From contig CAJNYU010000356.1 of NCBI GenBank assembly GCA_905331475.1, positions 1 through 64,000 of the forward strand: a stretch of 64,000 nt of DNA, given 5' to 3'. The stretch's first letter is position 1, and every line of letters begins with the position of its first letter. Shown here in pieces: positions 1-11,895 of this stretch. The position numbers were made by a program, and so were the translations under genes. The notes beneath the pieces are model-generated. The model was not told where the DNA came from. It saw only the letters and a list, made by a program, of their open reading frames with translations, and made no database searches. Source of the stretch: Rotaria socialis. Its lineage: Eukaryota > Rotifera > Eurotatoria > Philodinida > Philodinidae.

Positions 1-683
1 CTAAAATGTCTTGTAGTAATTATTGAACTATTGATTCACTATCTATCCACAGTATAGCTATACCTTTCTTAAAATATTGGCACAATGTTGCCAAATGGCA
101 ACATCCGGCCGTAAAGGGTTATGAATGAATTGTCTGCCAATGAAAGAAGAAAGTATGTATTCATTTTTTATTCACAAAGTACCCACGAAAAAAATTCGGA
201 AAAATCGCAGTTCTCCCTTGGCGCCCCATGGTTTCCTAGAAAAAACGCAGTGAACCGCGCTTTTGTACACCGCTTTTCGAAGAAAACGCGTTTACCATCT
301 GTTTCACTGGGGTACACTAAGTCGCGACTAATCGCGGTTTTATGGAACATGGTCAGTAAGATTCTGTGAAAGATATTCAACACATGCTGTGCTTTAAATT
401 CCGCTTACCTTGGTGAGCCTTGATTGGTTTCTGAGTAAATCCTCTTAGATATGATATGAACTCTTTTCCCAACTGAGAAAAATTTTGAGCAAAAACCGCT
501 TCTCGAAGGAAAATAGGAAGTATCTGATTATAATGCAGATAATCAGTAGTTTCGTAGCATGAAAAAATATTAAATGAAAGTATCAAGCGTATTGCAATAT
601 GTACTGAGAGAATTAATGCAAAACTGATACCACAGATAAAAGAATAATTTAATTATACAAAGTAGTATATAAAAAACATGTAT

Positions 684-880
684 TCAAACCAGAGATGTGC
701 GGGGCAGCAAATTTTCGTGCCTCGCGGGTCCTGTCCGTCAAATTTCGCAAACCCACCTCGCCTGATCCCCGTGAAAAATTTTTCTAGGCATCCCCCGCCC
801 GCCCGCTGCTACTCAATCTAATACCCATCTCGCCCGCACCCGTATATATAAACTTATTGGACCACCCGTCCCGCCCGTGT
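684..880. repeat. GC-rich degenerate transposon-like island
   Basis: A sharply GC-rich block in an AT-rich background begins with CAGAGATGTGCGGGGC, which resembles the CAGAGATG-type terminus of hAT-family MITEs. It continues with many CCCGC/GCGGG hexamer-like words. No matching inverted terminus or target duplication was found in the window, so it is probably a truncated or decayed copy. The transposon assignment is inference from the terminal word only. Confidence 0.4.
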
Positions 881-999
881 AACCCGAAGAAATGTTTAAT
901 TCAACAATTCGTTTATTTTAAAGTTTAAAAGAAACATGATTTACTTTGTAATTCTGCACGAGTATGTGTTTTTACAGTTGCCTTTTTTAAAAGTCACCG

Positions 1000-1055
1000 G
1001 ATGAGGGTGTCGGTGTGGGTCATAAGAGACGACACACACCCACACCCTCACCCTC
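1000..1055. repeat. Imperfect GT/AC-rich hairpin
   Basis: GAGGGTGTCGGTGTGGGT on the left is followed, after about 14 bases, by ACCCACACCCTCACCCTC, which is its near-perfect reverse complement. This forms a long stem in the DNA or in any transcript. It lies just right of the GC-rich island and may belong to the same decayed element. No function is evident. Confidence 0.5.
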
Positions 1056-1969
1056 AAGTACGTTGCATTGATATTGAAAAGAAAAAACTTGGTATTTGCA
1101 TTTCTTTTTTGTTAAATTATATTTTGTGCCTTTTGTTCCGATCGTAAAATAGAAAAATCAGGTAACATGTATCTTTGTAAAATTATGATGAAAGAATTTG
1201 TAATGAAGGTTCAGTTGTACGTCAATGAATGGAATCGATTTATTTTAAAATTTTGTAAAATGCTCTCCAATACAAAACAAATTGGTGACAATAGAACTCT
1301 GCTGATTTGTACGCTTGGAAGGAGTCTAATTAATTTGATTGAATATTTTTGGCGAACATTAACCTTGTTTTTAGACAAGATGGGACTAAATAGGATATTT
1401 AGAAACTGCTGCTTTTTCACCAAATTATATTATTATTATGGATAGCTCTTATAAGCTGGAATGTGTAATTATTTTCTCTATTAATTATTCATAAAATTTC
1501 TTATCGTTGCAATTGAAAATGTTTAAAAGAAACTTGTCTAGATAAACTACATAATATAGTTTATATGTTATTGAAATTTAATTTCTATTTTTATCTATTA
1601 TCTTTTTCTAGAAATAGTTGGAAAATTAAATTATTTTTTATTTTTCATTCACCTTATTCCATTAAAAGAATACAATGTGAATGTTGTCGAGAATAGAAAA
1701 CAGTTATTTGTTTGATTAATGAAAAGAGTAGAGCTATTACTGTGTGTCAATAGTAGTATAGCATCATTGTGTACAATTGTATCCGAAAAAGCACAAGCGA
1801 ACTAATCGTTTGAGCCTATATTTATTCAATACATCGGGCACAAAATCTTCGTAACTTTTAATGTCCGAAAAGACTTCAAATGACGACGATGGACGATTAC
1901 GACGTCTACTCTTTCTATTCTTGTTCTTATTATTCAATGACTGATACATACATTGACAAGTAGTCAACG

Positions 1970-3722
1970 ATGAGTTTAACGCTATTTTTCTTATTAAGTA
2001 TGATTCCATCAATAGTTCATAGTGATTGCGGTGGAGAATTTAAAATTGTATGTTATTTTTCATCATGGACTGGTATTCATCCAGAAGCCAAAAATTGTAC
2101 ACACATCGTATATACATTTGCAAGAATTGAAGATGATAATACACTTACTGGTAAATATTTCAACGATTTCATAATAATTAATTCATAGCTTTTCATAGGT
2201 GTATGGAATAATCCATTAAAAGATTTTAAATCTAATAAAGATCCGGATTTAAAAGTTTTATTAGCAGTTGGCGGTCAAGATTATGCTATTAAGCGTGCAA
2301 ATGAAATGATGTCAAAAGATGAATATCGCCAAAAGTTTGTTATTTCAACAACAAAACTTCTGCGTACACATGAATTTGATGGTATTGATTTAAACTTTGA
2401 GCCAAGTGAAGCACTAGGACCACCATCAACATCTACGCCACAATTGATTGAGGATAGAAAAAAACTATCGAAACTTTGCAAAGTAAGATTTGAAAACTTT
2501 ATCAACATAAAAATATAGATAATCAGCGAATAAATAATTAGGATCTTCAAGAAGAATATGCTGAAGAAGCTGGTCGAACAGGACGATCACGTTTACTATT
2601 GACAGTTACAATATCAGGAATAAAAAAACAACTTGAATCACGCTTTGATTTACAAGAACTTGCAAAGTTCGAGCCTACAAATTTGAATTATTGTTTTCCA
2701 AAAAGTATCTTTATATTTGTCTAGATGTGCTGATTGGCTCAATATTCAAACTTATGATTATCGAGGTTCAAGAGATAAAATTGCTGAGCATCATAGTTCT
2801 TTAATGCAAGCAATCAATGCTGAATCTAATGAAAAAGACCTCAATCAGGTTTGTCTCGTTTTATTTACTATCGATTGATAATCAACCATTTTGATCATAG
2901 GATTCAGCAATTAAATATATTGTTAATACAGGTATTGAGCCATCGAAATTATTAGTTGGTCTTCCAGCATTCGGAAAAAAATTTCGTTTGACAAGCGATT
3001 TACATGATCTTGGTAGTCCAGCAACATTTGTAGGCAGTGTGCCATATACTGAAGTAAGAAAAGCAAAGCACGATTTCAAATTTCAGAATTTGATTGAAAT
3101 CTATATGTTGAATTAGCTTTGTCGAAATATGATGTCCGGTTGGCAAAGAGTGTTTCTCGACGATCGCAAAGTACCAATTATGATCAAAGGTATAGAATTG
3201 ACGAATAATTTTTGTTTGTTCTTGAAATTATCAATATTTGTTTTTCTCTAGGTGATGAAGTTATTGGTTATGACGATCTTCAAAGTATGGAATTAAAAGT
3301 AAGTAAATATTTTCGAAAGCTAATCCATTATTTTAAATCTCATAAAATAGATTAATTATGCAAAAGAACAACGTCTTAGTGGCATTTTTATTTATCCAGT
3401 TAATTTCGATGATAGTTCAGGTCAATCTTGTAATCAAGGAAAATTTCCTATTGTCTCACTTGTTAAACGATTAACATCGAATTATACTGTTTCATGTGTA
3501 CCACTAACAACGCCACCTTTAAACACAACAGTAGCACCGAAAAATCGTACTAAAATAATAACTCCAAAATGGAAAGTACCACGTCCAGATTATTTACCTA
3601 CTGGCTCAGGTTTCACTAAACATCATCCTCCTCGAAAGCCATATAATGCTGGCTCTTTATTAACATCTATGTATGCAAGCGTTTGCCTTCATGCTATCTG
3701 TTTATTTCTTCTTATTGTTTAA
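1970..3722 (+). CDS. Chitinase-like GH18 protein with GPI-type tail
   Basis: Eight exons join in frame to 452 residues: 1970-2150, 2199-2482, 2542-2666, 2725-2848, 2901-3053, 3117-3189, 3252-3298, 3351-3722. A signal peptide (MSLTLFFLLSMIPSIVHS) is followed by one glycoside hydrolase family 18 barrel. Visible landmarks are KVLLAVGGQ on the third strand, the active-site strand FDGIDLNFE near residues 120-128, and ADWLNIQTYDY. The usual DxxDxDxE motif here reads D121-x-x-D124-x-N126-x-E128: the general acid Glu is kept but the neighbouring Asp is Asn. After a Pro/Thr-rich linker the protein ends in a hydrophobic stretch (CLHAICLFLLIV), which fits a GPI-anchor signal or a tail anchor. The family hydrolyses or binds chitin; with Asp to Asn this member could be weakly active or a lectin. 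The third intron has the unusual donor GTTCGA. AATAAA occurs about 215 bp after the stop. Confidence 0.85.
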
Positions 3723-4568
3723 TTTTATGTTTTAAAGAAAAAGAAACCGAAACAACCTATTATGAAAACAAAAAGAATTCTTCAATGTTCATCGCGAATC
3801 TTTGAATTTAACTTTGACTCATTTTCATGAGATAATATGTCGAACATAATTCTATTTCCATACAAGTGACATTCACTTTATTACTGAAAACCTACTGCAT
3901 GAATTTGAAGTTTATGATGTGTAACAAGCATTAGATACAATAAAGCTTCATATAATGAATAAGTTTCTTAGTTTTGTAGAACAATTTTAGCGATAATTGA
4001 ATTGTTGTATAAAGTTTACTGCTGTTCAATATGTGAAATGCATGATTACGAATATTCATCTGTAAACAACAAATATCGAACTCATTGGCATACATTCGAT
4101 CATATTTTTTTCCTTCAAACAATGAGATGTTGAACGATGTTTGTTAAAATTGATGAAAAAAAAATATATTAATATTTCTCTCGAGAAAAACTTGCTCATT
4201 TTCTCATAAAACTGATAGAAATAGCATTGATTCGAAACGAAGACAGTTACATAAATTTATTTTGCATAATTTATCGAGAGAAAAAACTACGGATTTTCAC
4301 CTATACCTACAATGTTATTTGACAAATGTTTATCAATATTGATATTAAAACAAACATATCATTTGCGATGGGTATTATTTTATTGACTTACGAACAATAA
4401 GCGAGACAAAAAATAACAATAAGAATTTACCATTAATCCAGCTTCGAGCGTTGCATACCTATCGCATAAAAATATGTTCAACTAAAAGTAAATAAGTAAT
4501 ATCTATTGACAGAAAAACTCGTTCACATCTTTCACAGATAAAATTAGTAAAGAGATAGAATTCAGCTC
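3723..4568. other. Intergenic gap between convergent genes
   Basis: No gene seen. This AT-rich spacer separates the 3' ends of the chitinase-like gene (+) and the broken metalloprotease gene (-). It contains an AATAAA at about 3938 suited to the chitinase-like transcript. Confidence 0.6.
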
Positions 4569-7248
4569 TTAATTTGCCCTTTGGCTATTTTTAGAATTAT
4601 TTCTAGAAGTTGAATTTAGAATAATATATATTTGTTCTTTAATTTGTTTCGATAAGCAAATATAATTTTCACTCAAAATTTGCATACAGTATTCGTTTTT
4701 TGATGAACATGGATTATTTAAACATGTTCGTCGATATTCACATAATGTACCATACGACGACTTTGACGATGAACACATACATTGATAAGTACCATATTCA
4801 TCTTGAAAACATTTACCATTATTTCGACATAATTTATATCGACCACATTCTGATGTTATATTACATAGTGAACAATGTTTTGGACACATTTCCACAAAAT
4901 AACGACCATTAATCATTGTTGAATATTCATTACATCAATTTTTTATATTTTATTTAATTTAGAATATAATTTTACCAGCTGAGAACAATCAGTCAAATCA
5001 ATGCATGTTTGCGTAGTAAATGTTTTAGGTTTAATATATGGTCGAGGCTTGGGCGTTATAACTTTGACTATTTTTTTGCTTGGAGGTTTTGTTGAAGTTA
5101 TTTTTCTTCCCATTTTTGTCAATGTTTTTACGGTTGTCTACAATGAAATTTAAATTATAAAATAGAATCATGCAAATCAAACAAGCTCTGATGTTTCCTA
5201 CAAGAACTCTGCAGGTAAATACTAGTTTCATTCGCATGGAACTTTTGAAATGAGAGTTGGTAGAAAGATTCTAAATTGATTAGTTACGATGACTTTTCTT
5301 TTTTATTTTGCAATATGATCAATATTGTGTGTCTTTAAAAAATATCTCAAATTTTCATTAGATCATCATCAAAATGAACTCTGGAGAGTTCAGCTTTATT
5401 CAAAGAGTCTGGACATAGCTCCACGGCAGATCGTCCATCAATACGAACAAATTTCATTTGACAGTACTGAAAAAAGGTTGAACGTTTTGAATGCAAATCT
5501 CCACATTCCGGCATTAAATATCTATGAGAGGAACAAAATTAATTTTTATTTGTTGAATTCTACTATACTATTAGGTTGTTTTTTGTGATTTACTTTTTAC
5601 ATTCTTCACAACAAAGACGTCTATAAGGTAATATTGAATCATAACATAAATATGTTACATTGATGCCATATGCTTGTAATAGATTGATAGCATTCGAACA
5701 AGCTATATTATCTGCCATTAGTTGTTCTTTTAAATTTAACATTGATATTGGTACAAATAAATCTCCATACGGACATAGAGCTAACTTATTTGACTTCATT
5801 TTCTGATTAGTTGATATACATTTTTTCTTGATAACATATTTGATTTTCGCCACATGGAGTACCTAGAGAAAAATATTGCCATTACATAAAATCACCGCAT
5901 GATTTTTTAAAACATTTCAATTGGCTACATATACTTTCTTCATATAGTGTTTGACTTTTACTGTATATTACCGAAATGAAAGGAATAGCGTCTAGCCCAT
6001 ATTGTAATTGATATTGTTGACGAAGATTAATTAATTGTCCTAATTTAATTACTTGAAATCAAATTTCTCTTTTTTCAAATTGCTTACCAGTTGCTATACT
6101 AATTATTTTATTTTTCCAACAGGTTGTTTTTGCATTATTGAAGAAATGATTTAATTGTTGTATTGAACATGGAGAAAACTGAGTTACTTGACGACGATCC
6201 GCTGTTTTCATACTTTTATACGTCATAAATATATTGTATATGAGGATCATTGCATTCATTTTCGGTTTCATCATGACTTAAACCAAAATTATGACCAAGT
6301 TCATGTGTAATAGTTAAAATAACTCCGAATGCTCTAAGATCTTCTTGAATAATTGAATATATATATAGAGGTAAACACAGACCTGAAACATAGGCTGAAC
6401 CAGCTCGATCGATAAGATCTAAATGAGTAAATGTCATTATGTGATCAGTAGTATTAGTAAAATATCGTTTATCGAATCGATTTGATGTATAAACTTGATG
6501 TAAAGATTTGAGAAGATTCATACTGATAGTAGGTTGTCAATATACGTATGTTATTAGGTGTTTTTCGATAGATATCTGTAATAGATGAAATATTTTTGAA
6601 TAATTCTCACGGTAGACAATGTTTAGAGGTAGAAAAGATAATTTTTGATAGACGAATATGAATTTCGATTGTTTCATAAATCAACGATTTTCGATAGAGT
6701 TCTTCAACGCCGACAAATAGATGAATATAATAAAGTTGAAGTAGTTCAAGTGTTTCCGATTGAGTTTTATTCAATAGGGCTTGGACATCATGTCATATAA
6801 GACTATCAATAACTGCAATAATTTCAAGATATGCAGGGCGAGGTTTTTTAGGAAATTGTTTTTGATATGTTGTTTAACAATATAATCATAATTAAACGAT
6901 CGTTTTGATCTTGTTTGACTCATTGAAACCGATGGAAAAATCTCATATAAGGAACTATTTGGCATTTCAATCGTAGCAAATAGTAGCAATATGAAATAAG
7001 TTTCCATTGGATTGTGTACGATAGATTTGAATAAATGACGAATCTACTATATTAGCACTCTGATCATTACTGTCAGCAAGAATAATAACCGATGGCATTC
7101 GAAGATTTTCAATGGATGTTATAGTTTCAAAAAATCGAAAATAACTATTCTTACCGTTTATATTCAATGTTAAATCAAATGATGATGCATTGCTTAGAAT
7201 GATCAAATTTATATTGATTGATAAAAGTAATAGCATGGTCAACTGCAT
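4569..7248 (-). pseudogene. ADAM/ADAMTS-like metalloprotease, apparently broken
   Basis: Read on the minus strand the region contains a signal peptide (MQLTMLLLLSININLI...), a prodomain, a reprolysin (M12B) domain with the zinc site HELGHNFGLSHDE near 6285, a FSPCSIQQL segment, Cys-rich exons, a ShKT-like segment (PECGDLHSKRSTFFQYC near 5510) and, near 4650-4900, a C-terminal ShKT/EGF-like stretch ending at 4569. Several exons join plausibly, for example CKK|YLMPECGD across 5508-5595. The frame is broken repeatedly. A near-exact GCTAC-based 10-bp duplication near 6983-6995 shifts FHIATI into a stop. An in-frame TGA at 6793-6795 interrupts a conserved helix (VIDSLI*HDVQALL). The frame changes between NDPHIQYI and FMTYKSMK near 6225-6250, and again at about 5835 in the TPCGENQ/KKKCIS segment. 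Near 4960 the expected acceptor before INGRYFVEMCPKHC lacks AG. A secreted protease role would follow from the family, but this copy looks non-functional. Assembly error in a divergent haplotype is the alternative. Confidence 0.75.
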
Positions 7249-7545
7249 ACCGTTTGGATTCTACAAACATATATTTATTGCATAGGACAAAAACGCCTCT
7301 CCTATATTAATAGTATCGTGCTTTTCTAAAACAAAATATACCGTCAAGTAATGTGCGATAGAGTAACACATGCTTTATTTTGTACCATTACATTCTTTCT
7401 ACTTGTTCTATTTTAATCTTACAAGAGAATTAAATGATATGACAAGCATCCTTTGTTGTTTTTATTTTATAATATATACAAAGTAAATATATTTTAGCCA
7501 AGATAGGAAAAAAGCATTTGTGTCTTTATTCTTTGATTATATATT
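7249..7545. other. Short intergenic gap
   Basis: About 300 bp of AT-rich sequence between the start of the broken metalloprotease gene and the 3' end of the next minus-strand gene. I see no gene or repeat in it. It presumably holds the promoter of one gene and the polyadenylation region of the other. Confidence 0.5.
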
Positions 7546-8365
7546 TCATTTTGATCGAATATACGAACCACTACTTGTATCGCTAATTAAACAGTGAAGA
7601 ATAATAATACCAACAAGCTGAAGAATAATAATAATAATAGATTAGATCATGTTCTAAAACTATCTGAAACTTACTATTGTTACACTCATGAGTAAAGTTA
7701 ATCCACCATTCATACCTAATAGAAATTGTTCTTGATAATACTAAAACAATCAATTAAGTAGTTTTTTAGTTCAAAAATCTTCTCGTTTTTTTTTATTTGT
7801 TAAAATTTACATTACTCGCTACTAAATTTGGATTGTTCTTTTGATCATTGGCTAAAAAGTCATTGACTTGAGCTAGTGAAAATCAAAGTCAATATAGAAA
7901 AACTAACTAGATTTTAACTTACACGCAAAAATAATTCCAATAATTCCTATAGCTATACCAAGAATCATGAATAACCATAAACAAGATACATACTAAAACA
8001 ATAAAGATAAGTTTTCAATGTCCTTCCCAGTTCGTTTTACTCACTATTTTCAATAATAATATTCGTGATGTAATTAAAGCAATAATTCCAATAATACTAG
8101 CAATAATACCTAATGATCCAATGATTACAAGAAGAATACCAAAACCTAATTCTCTTCGATAGATTTCACTTGAAAATTTAAGCACATTTTCAAGTCGTGG
8201 AGTGGTTAGATGCCATGCACCCAATACAATTAATGCTACGGATTCGAGAACAAGAAGAAAAATAAATAAATACGAAATAAACATAATAAACCAATGTAAT
8301 GGTCGTTTATCAACATAAATTCTTGGTGTATAAAGATAATGTTGAGATTCAATTTGGTTGTGCAT
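7546..8365 (-). CDS. Small four-transmembrane protein
   Basis: Exons 8365-8045, 7992-7923, 7872-7811, 7740-7675 and 7617-7546 join in frame to 196 residues, using the first ATG available in exon 1. The open frame continues upstream to a likely 3' splice site (AAGATTTCAG, exon edge about 8418), so an additional 5' exon is probable and the true start may be further upstream. Four hydrophobic helices are clear: WFIMFISYLFIFLLVLES, FGILLVIIGSLGIIASIIG, CLWLFMILGIAIGIIGIIFA and GLTLLMSVTILVGIIILHCL. The loops are short (about 20 and 28 residues) and lack the Cys pattern of a tetraspanin large loop, so neither tetraspanin nor claudin is secure. Function unknown; a membrane role is the only safe statement. 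Confidence 0.75.
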
Positions 8366-9164
8366 TGTTGAATTGAAACAATGATTTTGGCGTGATAACC
8401 AGTGAGTTCGACGTATAACTGAAATCTTATACAAATAAGAATAAGTAATAAAGCATCATATAAAAGAAAGGTATACAAGAACGAACGAAGTGTTATGAGT
8501 AAAAATAATATTGCTACTATTTATGTTTCAACCCTGAACGATGATAGTGTGAGAAGCAAATGTATATGCAATGAAAACTTCTTTCATCTTTTTCTTGTCT
8601 TAGTAGCTTCAAGTCACTTGAATGTGTTGTTATTTTATCACGAAAAGAGAGAAAAGAAAAGGTACAAAAAAAGTGTTATTATATTGGCATAAAGCAGTAT
8701 ACGTATTTCTCTTTTTTTTTCTTTTGGCTTGGCACCTACATTTTATTGATAAATAATGACTGTAAATCATTACCTGAAACGCATCATGACTGTAGTAAAC
8801 TAAAATATGTTATTAGTTTCGTGCTCAATTATAAAGCTATAATTGAAATGGTTGAAGTATAAATTAAATACAACTATTGAAACTTAAGTAAAAAAAGATA
8901 CAATTGTACTCTTTACGTTGTTCGCCAGCTGTTGATTACAGTTAAATTACTATTTGAATTTTCTAAGGAAAAAACTAAGTAAAAATATGCATATACTCGC
9001 AAAGTCTGTGTGTTTTTTTATTAAAACAAAATCTTGGATAAATTTCATTTATTATTTTTCGATTTTCATGAAAATTTTAATACTATGAAAACATAATTTA
9101 AGGCTTATTTACAAATATATTGGCCACAATGAAGTATACAAAAATAAATGAATGATCAAAGAGT
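8366..9164. other. Intergenic gap
   Basis: No gene seen beyond the probable missing 5' exon of the small membrane-protein gene, which should lie here on the minus strand. The sequence is AT-rich with simple T and A runs. Confidence 0.5.
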
Positions 9165-10435
9165 TCAGCAATAATCAATGCATAGTATGATCAACTTGTC
9201 AATATGTATTATTGAAATATTACGGTCATTATTTGAGTGGGTCCACCACAAGTATTGGTGTTTACACCACCCACCAAAATTTGAATTACCTATACATGGT
9301 CGAACGAGATAATCTGGACTTGGGCACATACAAATAGAACCAGCAGCACTCAATTCAGATCCAGTCCCACAAGCGCCGACTTGCCATGAACGACCGTTTG
9401 TTGTTACGGGTCCATATGCAGCTGCCGTTCGTAAAGCTACAGCAATAGCAGCTATCACAGTAGAATCAGTGATTGTAACACCAACTGAATCATATGTACC
9501 ATTCATTTGCAATAAGGTATACGGTAAAGGTGTCAGTTGAGCAACAAAATTTGTCCATGCCGTACATGCGCTTGAGGGAGTGACGCCACTCGTAAAACTT
9601 TGAGAATAAACTATATTGAGAGCAGCAGTTGTTGTAGTGGTCGTAGTAGCTTAACAAAATCAAACAATAAAAATTCATAAGAATAATATGACTATTCAAA
9701 TAGTAACTTGTTGATGTAGTTTGAGTCGTTGTAGTTGTTGTGCTTGTGGTACTTGTTGTTGTAGTTGTTGTGCTTGTCGTACTTGTTGATGATGTTGTTG
9801 TAGTTACTAAAATTACAAACTAAAAACATCTTATGAAAAATGAAAGAAACGGTTCGTCATGCCTGTCGTTGTTGTAGTAATTGCTGTGACTAAAACAAAA
9901 GATAAGCATATCATAAATTGTTTCATCTTCATATCATTCTACTTGGTTGTAACCATATAGTTATAATTGTAGCAAGAACAATACAGCCAACTAGTAGACC
10001 AAGAATTAAGCCTTTTAGAACGGGTCTAGAATATGATATTTTAATTGATCTATAGGTAGAAAGAAAATGAATATCAACTATGCAAAGAATTTTAGAGCCA
10101 TAGATTATAGATATAATTACTTGTTTGCATTTGTATAAACATTCGTGGATTCGCTCCATGCATTCGATTTGATTGAACTAGCTGAGATGCAACTGTCACG
10201 TTGAGAACTAGACTTTGAAACAATTTGAACATTTTCTGATAACCAAGTACTTCTTTGAGGTATGTTTTGATTAAATTGTGAATTTTTATTATTCCAATCT
10301 AAATCGCTCGAAACGGAATTTCTATTATTTAATGATTCTATTCCTTTAACTAGGGAATGATCATTAAATGCCTAAGAGATATCATGTCACGTATACTATC
10401 TCTGGATTAGTAAATTATATGAAATATCTTACCAT
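9165..10435 (-). CDS. Thr-rich type II membrane protein with C-terminal Cys domain
   Basis: Exons 10435-10433 (only the ATG), 10371-10121, 10049-9943, 9889-9863, 9806-9708 and 9649-9165 join in frame to 323 residues. There is a Ser/Asn-rich N-terminal region of about 90 residues, then one membrane helix (LILGLLVGCIVLATIITIWL), then a Thr/Ser stalk of tandem TTT/STT codons, then an ectodomain with TAAAYGPVTTNGRSWQVGAC, CMCPSPDYLVRPCIGNSNF. I associate this domain with large bdelloid rotifer families, from memory only. As it stands the frame ends in a non-conserved tail (HQYLWWTHSNN...). Dropping 4 bases of a GGTG/GTGG repeat at about 9266-9275 would instead give GGVNTNTCGGPTQIMTVIFQ, stopping at 9209 (307 residues), which reads as the natural end. 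So a 4-bp insertion frameshift is likely. The fourth intron appears to use a GC donor (ACAG|GCATGA). Probably a heavily O-glycosylated surface protein. Confidence 0.65.
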
Positions 10436-11895
10436 GATTGGAGTCTTTGTTTTTGATAAAAGCTTCAATATTATACAACGATGAATTACTGAAAGAAATC
10501 CAATTTATAATGTAAGAATGTCTCAAATCGATAGCTCGAACCACGAGTAAAGAAAAAATAGTTAAGATTTTTAGGTGCTTCTTTAGCGCTGAATGTTTTC
10601 GTAGCACAAATAAAATAAGATTTATAATTATATATTCGTAGCTTAATTGAATTATGAAACAAATTAATCCTGCTGTTTATCTAGAAAACAATAAGTCAAG
10701 AATCAAAAAATGAATATAGCATATCCTTTGGTAAATAATAACTGTTTCAAATAGCAAAATTGATTATGTAAGTTTTCTATATAATTATTTTTATCGCGTG
10801 TGATTCAAATCTGAGTATTAACTTTGCTTCTATAGGGTGAGCCAAAAGTTTTGTGGCATCTCATGTTCTTCACATATATCAGTTGAGACGAAACCTCAAA
10901 CTTTTAATTTTATTTTGGAAGATGCGTCATTCAAGTTGCTACAACAAAATATCCAAACCTTGATTTAACACAATAGAATTGAAATTTTTTATAGGCCAAA
11001 TGATGCGATCATATGAATGGCATGTAAAGCTCACAACGTTTCTTAATAAATTATTTTTTCTATACGTTCGAATATTTTGTTTTTAAAGCAAAAACAAGCT
11101 GACAGATATTTATTTAAAACATTTCTTCTTGTAACTACAGAATTTTCTGCAGTTATATTTTGAAAATCACCAAAATTCTAATCTCTAAAGAATATTATAT
11201 CTGCTGAAATCGAGCCTTTTTTTTGGAGTATTTTGAACAAAAAACGACTTCTCTTTCTACTGAAAGCTAGAGGTGTTCATTTATATTTATAAAACAATGA
11301 TAAATAAATCAGATAATTAGAAGAAATAAATATAATATAAATATAAAGTTAGCAATTTTTCTATGAGCGACAAAGAAACAAATACCTGATACAATATAAC
11401 AGAACACAGGTTAATTCGAACAAGTTCATTCAAAAAGTGCTGTTACAAAATATATTTCGTGCACAAAACAGAGATCTTTAATTTAATCAAATCAGCGGAG
11501 CCTTAGTAAATGAAGAATAAAGAAATTATTGTGCAATATCTTCAATTCATTTTCAGGCTGATTTTTCTATCTAACATCAGCTTGCGATGCCATTAAAGGC
11601 TCCTTTAAATCCAAATCAATTATTGTTCCTTTAGGAGATGAAGATCGCTTCATGACGAATACAGCTTCACGTGGAAATCGAACAGTTTTTTAGAGCAGAT
11701 ACTTGCTACATACAGTATTTTTTACAGTGAACAGTAGTAGTATTATCGCATTCTTTTGAAAAAGTTCTCATTGCCAGTTTTTATTTCGAGTAACGTGAAT
11801 GTCTATTTCTTCTTTGTTTTTCGTACTCTCAAGAAAATCGGCAATGCTTCTGTTATTTTTCTATTTCGAAAAGACTTTGAAAGTCAATAGTTATT

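Larger units (their letters stand above)
1..1969. other. Gene-free left flank
   Basis: I see no supported gene. Short open frames occur but none has recognisable protein features or splice-joined partners. The notable contents are a GC-rich transposon-end-like island (about 690-880) and an inverted GGGTGTGG/CCACACCC hairpin (about 1000-1055), listed separately. The rest is AT-rich unique-looking sequence. Confidence 0.6.

Noticed and set aside
10838-10860. AGGGTGAGCCAAAAG, resembling a mariner-type terminus
   Set aside because: No inverted partner or TA duplication was found within several kilobases, so a single word is not enough.
11577-11693. A short plus-strand frame after a possible acceptor (ACATCAG), reading ...VPLGDEDRFMTNTASRGN
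   Set aside because: Only about 38 codons, with no upstream exon and no recognised family; it may be a relic but cannot be supported.
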